Shown: positions 33,254 through 39,495 of the stretch, piece after piece
How the letters are laid out: each line of letters opens with the position of its first letter
How positions within the stretch are numbered: position 1 is the stretch's first letter
NCBI GenBank assembly: GCA_009377865.1
Contig: WHTH01000039.1
Location: forward strand, 1-39,495
DNA length: 39,495 bases
Direction of reading: 5' to 3'
From: Pseudonocardiaceae bacterium
GTDB lineage: Bacteria > Actinomycetota > Actinomycetes > Mycobacteriales > Pseudonocardiaceae
Position numbers and translations under genes: made by a program
The notes under the pieces: model-generated
The model's database searches: none
What the model saw: the letters and a program-made list of their open reading frames with translations, nothing else
Told to the model about the DNA's origin: nothing

Positions 33254-35641
33254 CTACAGCTTGGTCAGCGGTACGCCGCCGATGAGCATCAGGCGCACCG
33301 TCCCGGCGCCGCCGAAGTCGATGGTGGCCGTCGCCCGGGGACCCGAGCCGTCGGTGGCCACGACGGTGCCCAGCCCATACTTGTCGTGCGTGACCCGATC
33401 CCCGACGTCGAGCGACAGCGCAGCGGCCGGGGTGCGGTCCCAACCGCGGAACCCGGTGGACCGCATGCCGCGAGCGGCCACCGCCGCCTGTGCCGAGTCG
33501 GCCCCGGTGCGGTCCGAGCCGCAGCCCCCGAATACCGTGCGGCCCACCGGTCCGGCACGCTCCGGCTCGACGCGGCGCCACGTCAGCAGCGCCTCCGGGA
33601 CATCGGCAAGGAACCGGGACGGTGGGTTGCTCGCGGGCTGGCCCCAGGCCGACCTGGTGACGGCGCGGGAGAGGTAGAGCCGGCGTCGCGCCCGGGTCAG
33701 CCCGACGTAGGCCAGCCGGCGCTCCTCGGCCAGCTCGGTGGGATCACCCAGCGCGCGCTGGTGCGGGAACAGCCCGTCCTCCCAGCCGGTGACGAACACG
33801 ACCGGGAACTCCAGGCCTTTCGCGGTGTGCAACGTCATCAGCGTCACCACACCGCCGGACTCCCCGTCGTCGTCGGGGATCTGATCGGCGTCGGCCACCA
33901 GCGAGACCCGTTCGAGGAACGCCGCGAGCGAGCCCGGCTCGGGCGCACCCTCCCCGGCCTCCGCGGTCTCCGGTGCCGGCGCAGCACCCTCGCCGAACTC
34001 GCGGGCGACGGTGATCAGCTCGTTGAGGTTGTCGAGCCGGGCGCCGTCCTGCGGGTCGTCCGAGGAATCGAGCTCGGCCCGGTAACCCGTGCGTTCGAGC
34101 AGCACTTCGAGGACGTCGGCGACGTCGCGCCCTGAGGTGACCCTCTCGGTCAGCTCGTCGAGCAACGTGACGAAGCCGGTGATCGCATTGCGCGACCGGG
34201 ACTGCAGCTGCGGGATGTCCTGCCCGCTCGCCGCGGCCCGCAGCGCCGCGGCGAACGAGACCCGCTCCCGGTCGGCGTGCGCCGCGATCACCGCCTCGGC
34301 GCGGTCACCGATGCCCCGCCGTGGTGTGTTGAGGATGCGCCGCAGGCTGACCGTGTCCTCGGGGTTGTTCAGCACCCGCAGGTAAGCCAGCGCGTCGCGC
34401 ACCTCGCGACGCTCGTAGAACCGCACCCCGCCGACCACCTTGTACGGCAGGCCGAGCCGGATGAAGACCTCCTCGAACACCCGCGACGAGTTGTTCGTCC
34501 GGTAGAAGACCGCGATGTCGCCGAACCGAGCCTCGCCCGCGTCGACCAGCCGGTCGATCTCACCGGCGACGAACGCGGCCTCGTCGTGCTCGTTGTCGGC
34601 GACGTAGCCGACCAGCGGCTCGCCGTCCCCGGCGGCCGACCACAGCCGCTTGTCACGCCGGTCGGGGTTGTGGGATATCAGGGCGTTGGCCGCGGACAGG
34701 ATCGTCTGGGTGGACCGGTAGTTCTGTTCGAGCAGGATGGTCCGGGCGTCAGGGAAGTCGCGCTCGAACTCCTCGATGTTGCGGATGGTCGCGCCCCGGA
34801 ACGCGTAGATCGACTGATCGGCATCGCCCACAACGCACAGCTCGGCGGGCTCCTCCCCCTCGGCGGCGGGCTCGACGAGCTCGCGGACCAGCACGTACTG
34901 CGCGTGGTTGGTGTCCTGGTACTCGTCGACCAGCACGTGGCGGAACCGGCGCCGGTAGTGCTCGGCGACCGACGGGAACGCCTGCAGCAGCTCGACCGTC
35001 CGCATGATCAGGTCGTCGAAGTCCAGTGCGTTGGAGCGCCCGAGCCGCTGCTGGTAGGTGGCGTAGACCTCGGCGACACGGCGCTGCCGGTCGTCGCCGG
35101 CGGCGTCGGCCGCCTCGATCGGTCCGATCAGCTCGTTCTTCAGATCGGAGATCCGCGCAGCGAGCATCCGGGCCGAGTAGCGCTTGGGGTCGAGATCGAG
35201 GTCACGCGCGACCTGGGTGACCAGCCTGCGGGTGTCGTCGGCGTCGTAGATCGAGAAGCTCGACGTCAACCGGGCCGACGGCTCGGTCCCGACCAGCAGG
35301 TCGTGCAGGTGCTTGTACTCGCGGCGCAACACCCGCACGCACATCGAATGGAACGTCGACACCCACATCACCGCCGCCCGGCGTCCCACCAGCGCGGCAA
35401 CCCGCTCCCGCATCTCGGCGGCCGCCTTGTTGGTGAAGGTGATCGCCAGCACCTGACCGGGTGTCACGTCGCGCTCGCGGAGCAGGTAGGCGATCCGCTC
35501 GGTCAGCACCCGGGTCTTGCCCGACCCCGCTCCGGCAACGATCAGCAGCGGCGAGCCCGCATGCTGCACCGCAGCATGCTGCTGCGGGTTCAGACCCTCG
35601 TCGAGGTCCGACGGGGACGGGGTGGTGGCAGCTGCGCTCAT
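33254..35641 (-). CDS. pcrA: ATP-dependent DNA helicase PcrA/UvrD
   Basis: Superfamily 1A 3'-5' helicase for repair and replication restart. 795 residues from ATG 35639-35641; GTG 35653 is an in-frame alternative. Motifs in order are Q-motif 'GLNPQQHAAV', I 'AGAGSGKT' (36-43), Ia 'ITFTNKAAAEMRERV', II 'DEYQDTN', III 'GDADQSIYAFRGA', IV 'EQNYRST', V 'LHTAKGLEFPVVFV' and VI 'YVGLTRARRRLYL'. The C-terminus has the Tudor-like 'GDRVTHDKYGLGTVVA', characteristic of PcrA/UvrD1 for RNA-polymerase contact. No SOS box was seen upstream. It is divergent from the chorismate mutase unit. Confidence 0.96.
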   Translation of the reverse strand: MSAAATTPSPSDLDEGLNPQQHAAVQHAGSPLLIVAGAGSGKTRVLTERIAYLLRERDVTPGQVLAITFTNKAAAEMRERVAALVGRRAAVMWVSTFHSMCVRVLRREYKHLHDLLVGTEPSARLTSSFSIYDADDTRRLVTQVARDLDLDPKRYSARMLAARISDLKNELIGPIEAADAAGDDRQRRVAEVYATYQQRLGRSNALDFDDLIMRTVELLQAFPSVAEHYRRRFRHVLVDEYQDTNHAQYVLVRELVEPAAEGEEPAELCVVGDADQSIYAFRGATIRNIEEFERDFPDARTILLEQNYRSTQTILSAANALISHNPDRRDKRLWSAAGDGEPLVGYVADNEHDEAAFVAGEIDRLVDAGEARFGDIAVFYRTNNSSRVFEEVFIRLGLPYKVVGGVRFYERREVRDALAYLRVLNNPEDTVSLRRILNTPRRGIGDRAEAVIAAHADRERVSFAAALRAAASGQDIPQLQSRSRNAITGFVTLLDELTERVTSGRDVADVLEVLLERTGYRAELDSSDDPQDGARLDNLNELITVAREFGEGAAPAPETAEAGEGAPEPGSLAAFLERVSLVADADQIPDDDGESGGVVTLMTLHTAKGLEFPVVFVTGWEDGLFPHQRALGDPTELAEERRLAYVGLTRARRRLYLSRAVTRSAWGQPASNPPSRFLADVPEALLTWRRVEPERAGPVGRTVFGGCGSDRTGADSAQAAVAARGMRSTGFRGWDRTPAAALSLDVGDRVTHDKYGLGTVVATDGSGPRATATIDFGGAGTVRLMLIGGVPLTKL

Positions 35642-35705
35642 CGTGGCGACCACGGTACCGGCGGGCGGCGACAGTGACGGGTTGGACGGTCACTCGCGGG
35701 GCATG

Positions 35706-35711
35706 GCATAC
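35706..35711 (+). promoter_or_regulatory. -10 element for the chorismate mutase leader transcript
   Basis: CATACT resembles TANNNT and lies 8 nt before the GTG of the leader ORF at 35720, so the transcript would begin at or within a base or two of that GTG. TTGGAC (35681-35686) is a possible -35, spaced 19 bp upstream. Confidence 0.45.
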
Positions 35712-35719
35712 TCGATGAC

Positions 35720-35779
35720 GTGTTGACCCGCCGCCGCTTTTTTTACGGGTACCGGATTCCGGTGCCCGTGGAGGCGTGA
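35720..35779 (+). CDS. Putative aromatic leader peptide (attenuator uORF)
   Basis: GTG...TGA encodes the 19-residue VLTRRRFFYGYRIPVPVEA, with Phe-Phe-Tyr-Gly-Tyr in the middle: four aromatic codons within five. It lies between the promoter and a strong hairpin, about 100 nt ahead of chorismate mutase, the branch enzyme to Phe and Tyr. A first hairpin (GGGTACCGG 35747-35755 with CCGGTGCCC 35759-35767) lies within the leader ORF, just after the FFY codons. This is the architecture of ribosome-mediated attenuation: stalling at Phe/Tyr codons would change which hairpin forms. The reading is inferred from sequence. Confidence 0.6.
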   Translation: MLTRRRFFYGYRIPVPVEA

Positions 35780-35796
35780 CGCGCGAAGCAGACCAC

Positions 35797-35833
35797 CACG
35801 ACGCCCCGGAGTCCTCGGCCCCGGGGCGTCGTG
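35797..35833 (+). terminator. Attenuator terminator hairpin before chorismate mutase
   Basis: CACGACGCCCCGG (35797-35809) and CCGGGGCGTCGTG (35821-35833) form a perfect 13-bp GC-rich stem with an 11-nt loop. It lies 18 nt after the leader stop and 48 nt before the structural gene. There is no U-tract, as is common in Actinobacteria. No clean antiterminator pairing could be settled by eye. Confidence 0.65.
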
Positions 35834-35880
35834 CTGCCGGGGGCCGTGGACCGGCGGGCCAGAACAGGGAGACCATTGAC

Positions 35881-36180
35881 ATGGCGGAACCAGTGATGTC
35901 CGAGACCACTGGGTCGGCGGCGGGCGATCGCAGCGAGGAGACCGACCTGCCCACGCTGCGGGACGAGATCGATGACCTCGACGCCGAGATCCTGCGGCTC
36001 GTGCAGCGGCGCAGCGAGGTCTCCCAGGTGATCGGCCGTGCCCGGATGGCCGAAGGCGGCCCCCGGGTGGTGCACGGACGGGAGATGGCCGTGCTCGACC
36101 GCTACCGGGAGCTGGGCCCGGAGGGGCGCGAGCTCGCCATGCTGCTGCTGCGGCTCGGCCGTGGCCGGCCGGGATACTGA
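35881..36180 (+). CDS. Chorismate mutase (AroQ class)
   Basis: Converts chorismate to prephenate, the entry to Phe/Tyr synthesis. 99 residues from ATG 35881, with GGGAG about 8 nt upstream. It is a single all-helical CM_2 domain: 'LRDEIDDLDAEILRLVQRRSEVSQVIGRARM' (the Arg and Lys/Arg of helix 1 bind chorismate), then 'VVHGREMAVLDRYREL' and a C-terminal helix. Short intracellular forms of this type need a DAHP synthase partner for full activity in M. tuberculosis (Rv0948c), whose position next to uvrD1 is matched here. No signal peptide is present. It is preceded by the leader peptide and hairpin. Confidence 0.9.
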   Translation: MAEPVMSETTGSAAGDRSEETDLPTLRDEIDDLDAEILRLVQRRSEVSQVIGRARMAEGGPRVVHGREMAVLDRYRELGPEGRELAMLLLRLGRGRPGY

Positions 36181-36256
36181 GCTTGGGCCACTGACCGCGG
36201 GCTACTGAGCGCCGCGCCCGCCCCCGCCCCCGCCCCACAACAGGCACACTGAGGGC

Positions 36257-36562
36257 ATGTACAACGCGATCGCCGTCATCGTCGCCCTGGCGGGGCTGCT
36301 CGCCTCGCTGGCCAACGGCGGGTACCTCTACATGCTGAGTTCGGCGGCCGGGCGGCGAGCCGGTGGTGAGCCGGTCAGCGAGTACGTCCGCAGCCGGCTG
36401 CCGGTCGCCGGCGCCACCGTCGGCGTCGCGCTGCTGGCGCTGCTGCTCACCAGCGGCGGCGGTTTCGCCGACACGCTGGCGATCATCGCCGGCGCGGGCA
36501 GCGGTGCGGTTGCCTACCAGGCGCTGCAGGGGACCAGGCAGCGCTACCGCAGCGGCGGCTGA
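36257..36562 (+). CDS. Small membrane protein
   Basis: 101 residues from ATG 36257. CACACT lies 6 nt upstream, so the transcript may be leaderless. Three hydrophobic segments: about 4-28 ('AIAVIVALAGLLASLANGGYLYML'), 50-66 ('AGATVGVALLALLLTSG') and 70-90 ('ADTLAIIAGAGSGAVAYQAL'), joined by a charged loop 'AGRRAGGEPVSEYVRSRL'. No family was recognised. It is downstream of chorismate mutase on the same strand after a C-rich spacer of 76 bp, and its stop codon is inside the following terminator stem. Confidence 0.7.
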   Translation: MYNAIAVIVALAGLLASLANGGYLYMLSSAAGRRAGGEPVSEYVRSRLPVAGATVGVALLALLLTSGGGFADTLAIIAGAGSGAVAYQALQGTRQRYRSGG

Positions 36563-36592
36563 TCCGGTTCATCCGGTGAGAACCGGATCAGC
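36558..36592. terminator. Perfect 13-bp hairpin, probably bidirectional
   Basis: GCTGATCCGGTTC (36558-36570) pairs perfectly with GAACCGGATCAGC (36580-36592) around a 9-nt loop. It begins within the last codons of the small membrane protein gene, whose TGA is in the stem, and lies 60 bp beyond the stop of the convergent toxin gene. Confidence 0.75.
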
Positions 36593-36651
36593 GGCGCCAG
36601 GTTCGGATGCCTTACGACGACAGCGGGCCGCCAGCGGTGGTGAATCACGCC

Positions 36652-36960
36652 TCACCGGCTCAACGCGCCGACCCGTCTCCTCGGCGCCGGTGTACGAAAC
36701 GCCAACAGTGCAGCGTTCGTGATGTTGCCGGTCGCGACGACCAGGAGTCGGCGCGGGGAGTCAACCAGCAGGTGCCCGTGCCGGAAGTCCCGGTCCTTGG
36801 TGACGATGACGCGGCCCTCGCTTTCCGCCAGCTCCGCGATCCGAACGTCGGTCGTGCGGTTGCCGTCCGGAAGCTCCAAGGTGTGCAGCGCGTCGTGCCC
36901 GACGCCGTTGAGCAACCACGCAAGCCGAGCAGGAAGCTGGGCGTCGACGAGGAACTTCAC
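36652..36960 (-). CDS. DUF5615 PIN-like toxin
   Basis: 102 residues from GTG 36958-36960. PIN-like features are the N-terminal 'KFLVDAQLPARLAWLL' with its acidic residue, 'LAESEGRVIVTKDRDF' and 'LLVVATGNITNAAL'. DUF5615 proteins resemble PIN-domain ribonucleases and are usually paired with DUF433. The start overlaps the DUF433 stop by GTGA (36957-36960), the usual antitoxin-toxin coupling. RNase activity is inferred from the fold. The proline/arginine-rich last 15 residues are not typical of the family. Confidence 0.85.
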   Translation of the reverse strand: MKFLVDAQLPARLAWLLNGVGHDALHTLELPDGNRTTDVRIAELAESEGRVIVTKDRDFRHGHLLVDSPRRLLVVATGNITNAALLAFRTPAPRRRVGALSR

Positions 36961-37154
36961 GCGGCGCCGAGCGGGACCACCCGGCCGCCGCCCGCCGCGA
37001 GCGCGCCGAACTCCAGTGCCGCGAGCAAATCGTCACGCTCCAGGTCGGGGTAGTCATCGAGCACCTCGTCGATCGTCATGCCTGACGACAGCAGCTCGAG
37101 CAGATTCTCGACTGGATAACGCAAGCCGCGCACCGTCGGCCGGCCGTGACACAC
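36957..37154 (-). CDS. DUF433 antitoxin
   Basis: 65 residues from GTG 37152-37154. It contains the DUF433 core 'GRPTVRGLRYPVENLLELLSSGMTIDEVLDDYPDLERDDLLAALEF', a small winged-HTH antitoxin that usually binds its own promoter. The conserved lead-in of the family (ITSDP-x-x-C-x-G) continues in frame upstream as 'RITSDPAVCHG', so the true start is probably at CTG 37176-37178, giving 73 residues; no ATG or GTG exists there. It overlaps the toxin gene by 4 nt. Confidence 0.8.
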   Translation of the reverse strand: MCHGRPTVRGLRYPVENLLELLSSGMTIDEVLDDYPDLERDDLLAALEFGALAAGGGRVVPLGAA

Positions 37155-37304
37155 CGCAGGGTCGGACGTGATGCGCAGGCTGCGCCCGACGCCAGCTATG
37201 CTCGCTGCTCACACTGGGGCGCTCGTTCGGTGATGGTGCCGTGACAGAAGGCCGACGGCGACGATAGGCTCCGCGCCGCAGAGCGTGGTGACGGGGGTGG
37301 CGGG

Positions 37305-39112
37305 GTGATTGATCCGGCGTCGATTCCGCGGATCGAGGGGGATATGGACGCCCTGGCGGGGAACGCGCGGGCGATCAGTGCGTTCGGGGTGGCTTTCGCC
37401 GAGATCGGCGAGCGGATCCATGCGACCTGGCAGCAACTGGCGGCGTTCTACCGTGCGCCGGAGGTGGATCAGCTGCTGGCCGCGATGCTGCCGGTGAAGC
37501 ACGTATCGGCCGCGGTGGGCGAGGATAACCAGACGGTGGGCCGTGCGCTGTTGACCTACGCGGACACGGTGCGCCCGATTCAGCAACAGCTCGAGCAGCT
37601 TCGCGTGCAGGCCGTGGCGCTGGTCGCAGCCGGCATTGCCCCGGGGGTCGGCGCGCCCGATCAGGACGCCGCCGACGAGGAGGAGCGTCGGCTGGGGGCG
37701 CGGTCGATGCGGCGGTGGCCGAGTTCCAGGCCGCCGAGCGGGCGTGTGCCAACGCGATCAACGCATTGTATGGCGGGACGCAGTACCGGGCCCATGACGG
37801 TGATGGGCGCGCCGAGCCCGGCGAGTACGGATACTCGGCGCAGCAGCTGGCCGCGGGGATGGGCGCGCAGCCGGGCCTGCCGTGGGGGGAGCCGTTCGGA
37901 ACCGACCCTGGAGTGCTGGCCTTCCTGCTGGCCGGCATCCGTCAGATGCTGGCCGGGACGTCGATGCTGCCCAGCCCGCCGGCGGGTGGCACACCGGAGC
38001 AGAACGCGGCCTGGTGGGCATCGCTGTCGCCGGGGGTGCGCCAGGCACTGGTGCTGACCAGCCCGGGTCTGGTGGGCAACCTGAACGGGCTGCCGGCCAG
38101 GGCGCGTGATCAGGCCAACCGGGCCCGGCTGGGCACCGAGAAGCAGCGACTGGACGCCGAGATCGACCGACTGCGGGCCGACCTGCCCCCGCGTGGTGGA
38201 CCGGGCTATGACGTGACGCACCACGAGGAGCTGCGCCGACTGGAGCAGCTGGAGGCCAAGCGGGCCTCTCTCAAGGAGATCGGCGACACCCTGAAGCTGG
38301 GGGACCGGCAGCTGCTGGTGCTGGACCTGTCCGGCGATCGAGCCGAGGCCGCCGTCGCGGTCGGTGATGTCGACACCGCCGAGCATGTGGCGGTGTTCAC
38401 CCCCGGCCTTGGCAGCACCGTGGACGGCGGACTGGAACGCTACGACGAGCAGATGCGCCAGCTGCAGTATCAGTCCGAGCGGCGGTTACGGCAGTACGGC
38501 GGCGAGGAAGTGGCCACGGTGACCTGGATCGGGTATCAGGCTCCGCAGCAGTACGGCGACAGCGGCCTGGCCGGGCAGGCCGAGGCCGGGGCGGACGATC
38601 TGGCCGAGTTCAACCGGGGCATCAACGCCTCCCGGGCCGACGATCCGCATCTGACCGCGATCGGGCATTCCTACGGGTCGACCACGACCGGGATGGCGGT
38701 GCAGCAGCCCGGCACCGGGGTCGATGACGTGGTCGTGATCGGGTCGCCGGGGATGGGAACCTCCGATGTCGAGGACCTCAATGTGCCGGCGGGGCATACC
38801 TATGCCGTGGAGGCCCGCGGCGATTATGTGGCCGACTTCGGCCGGTTCGGGGCCGATCCCAACCAGATGGAGGGGGTGACCAACCTGTCGGCACGCGAGG
38901 AGGAGACCGTCGACGGAGAGCAGCTGTCCGAGACCACCGGTCATGCCACCCGGGACAAGGACGATCCCAAGAACGGGTACCTCGCCCAGGGCACCACCAG
39001 CCAGCACAACATCAGCACCGTGGTCGCCGGGGTGCCCGAGCAGGCCGTCCACGACGACGGTCGTGGATTCGGCGACTACTTGCGCAGCGGGCGGTGGTTA
39101 TGGGTCAGATGA
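37305..39112 (+). pseudogene. WXG-like/DUF1023 alpha-beta hydrolase, one-base frameshift
   Basis: Two frames together encode about 602 residues. The first (GTG 37305) begins 'IDPASIPRIEGDMDALAGNAR' and contains 'IHATWQQLAAFYRAPEVDQLL', a helical-hairpin region of the WXG100 type used by type VII secretion substrates. The second carries 'AAERACANAINALYGG', a coiled-coil-like helix (about 'RLDAEIDRLRADL') and the DUF1023 hydrolase domain, with nucleophile elbow 'AIGHSYGSTTTG', 'VVVIGSPGMG' and a late His in 'GTTSQHNIS'. The frames join at five G (37694-37698); one more G restores the frame. It is either a mutation or a homopolymer error. It overlaps the lipoprotein gene by ATGA. Confidence 0.8.
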
Positions 39113-39495
39113 TCGGGTTGGTGCGGCTGCTCACCATGGTGGCCATCGCGGCGACGCTGGCGGCGGGATGTGCGGGACAGAGTCCGGGAGGTGGAACCGT
39201 GGACGAGCAGCAGGCCACGCTAGCGGCGCGGCCGACGATTGACGAGATGACCGCCCAGTACGAACAAATGCAGGCCGAACTACGCCAACGCCTGGTCGAC
39301 GAGATCGGCATCCGCGAATGGATCCAGGACAGCGAGGGCAACAGATCCGGCTGTGGGGACTTCTCCGACGTGCCCACCGCCGAAAGCCGCAGCCTGGCGT
39401 CCTGGTACGCGCCCGGCAACCTGCCCGACGCCCGCTGGCCGCAAGCCCTGGCGATCGTCACCGAGGTCACCGGCCGCTACGGCTTCGCACCACCC
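39109..39495 (+). CDS. Lipoprotein, 3' end outside window
   Basis: ATG 39109 overlaps the DUF1023 stop as ATGA; ATG 39100 is an alternative. The N-terminus 'MIGLVRLLTMVAIAATLAAGC' is a lipoprotein signal peptide with lipobox L-A-A-G-C. The mature part has a helix 'PTIDEMTAQYEQMQAELRQRL' and 'GCGDFSDVPTAESRSLASWYAP', then 'WPQALAIVTEVTGRYGF', a pattern similar to LppA-like actinobacterial lipoproteins, but that match is from memory. Only 129 codons are present. Its coupling to a WXG-like/DUF1023 gene suggests that it acts at the cell surface with that protein, for instance as an immunity or anchoring partner (inference). Confidence 0.75.
   Translation, partial: MIGLVRLLTMVAIAATLAAGCAGQSPGGGTVDEQQATLAARPTIDEMTAQYEQMQAELRQRLVDEIGIREWIQDSEGNRSGCGDFSDVPTAESRSLASWYAPGNLPDARWPQALAIVTEVTGRYGFAPP

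Noticed and set aside
35642-35719. SOS box before pcrA
   Set aside because: No TCGAAC-N4-GTTCGA or near match is present, so pcrA is probably not LexA-controlled from here.
36213-36238. C-rich GCCCCC repeats between chorismate mutase and the small membrane protein
   Set aside because: A short low-complexity spacer of about three units with no evidence of function.
1-39495. tRNA, rRNA and CRISPR arrays
   Set aside because: No T-loop-like GGTTCGA cloverleaf, rRNA block or regularly spaced repeat-spacer array was found on reading both strands.

Overview
The window is high-GC actinobacterial DNA. Strong GC bias at third codon positions, frequent GTG/TTG starts, apparently leaderless genes, LexA boxes of the mycobacterial/actinobacterial type and the gene content point to the order Pseudonocardiales (Pseudonocardiaceae-like). 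The genus cannot be fixed by eye. No rRNA, tRNA or CRISPR array was seen.

Layout. (1) 1-4.2 kb is accessory: the tail of a probable transposase, then a leftward cluster of an XRE-type regulator (apparently frameshifted), an L-asparaginase and a PCC/DUF296 protein. A divergent pair of small genes overlaps by GTGA. A 14-bp perfect inverted repeat lies between the two units. (2) 4.25-11.9 kb is housekeeping metabolism: icd, the folD-DUF3017-mdh operon, a spermidine-synthase-like gene, a YdcZ-type DMT permease and an alpha/beta hydrolase. An AAA/DUF4143 ATPase gene, broken by one base, sits inside this block behind a 23-bp-period repeat array. (3) 11.9-20.7 kb is an SOS mutagenesis cluster: dnaE2 behind a DUF222/HNH (13E12-type) gene, and imuA-imuB. 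Each operon has an identical perfect LexA box. A VOC protein and a GPP34 protein lie between them. (4) 20.9-36.6 kb matches the order around M. tuberculosis Rv0948c-Rv0957: purH, purN, DUF6350, DUF5336, sucD, sucC, an IcmB-like cobalamin-binding protein, a large membrane protein, an M23 peptidase, pcrA/uvrD1 and chorismate mutase. Chorismate mutase is preceded by a putative Phe/Tyr-rich leader peptide and a terminator hairpin, which suggests ribosome-mediated attenuation. (5) 36.6-39.5 kb is accessory again: a DUF433/DUF5615 toxin-antitoxin pair, then a WXG-like/DUF1023 hydrolase (one-base frameshift) overlapping a lipoprotein gene cut by the window end.

The metabolic genes supply TCA enzymes (icd, mdh, sucCD), one-carbon units (folD) used by purN and purH, and aromatic amino acid precursors. 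The SOS cluster encodes the whole ImuA'/ImuB/DnaE2 translesion mutasome. The observations most worth a second look are the chorismate mutase leader, the four-copy 23-bp-period array before the DUF4143 ATPase, the LexA box that contains the start codon of the HNH gene, the palindrome beside the split XRE regulator, and three single-base frameshifts that all fall in accessory genes.
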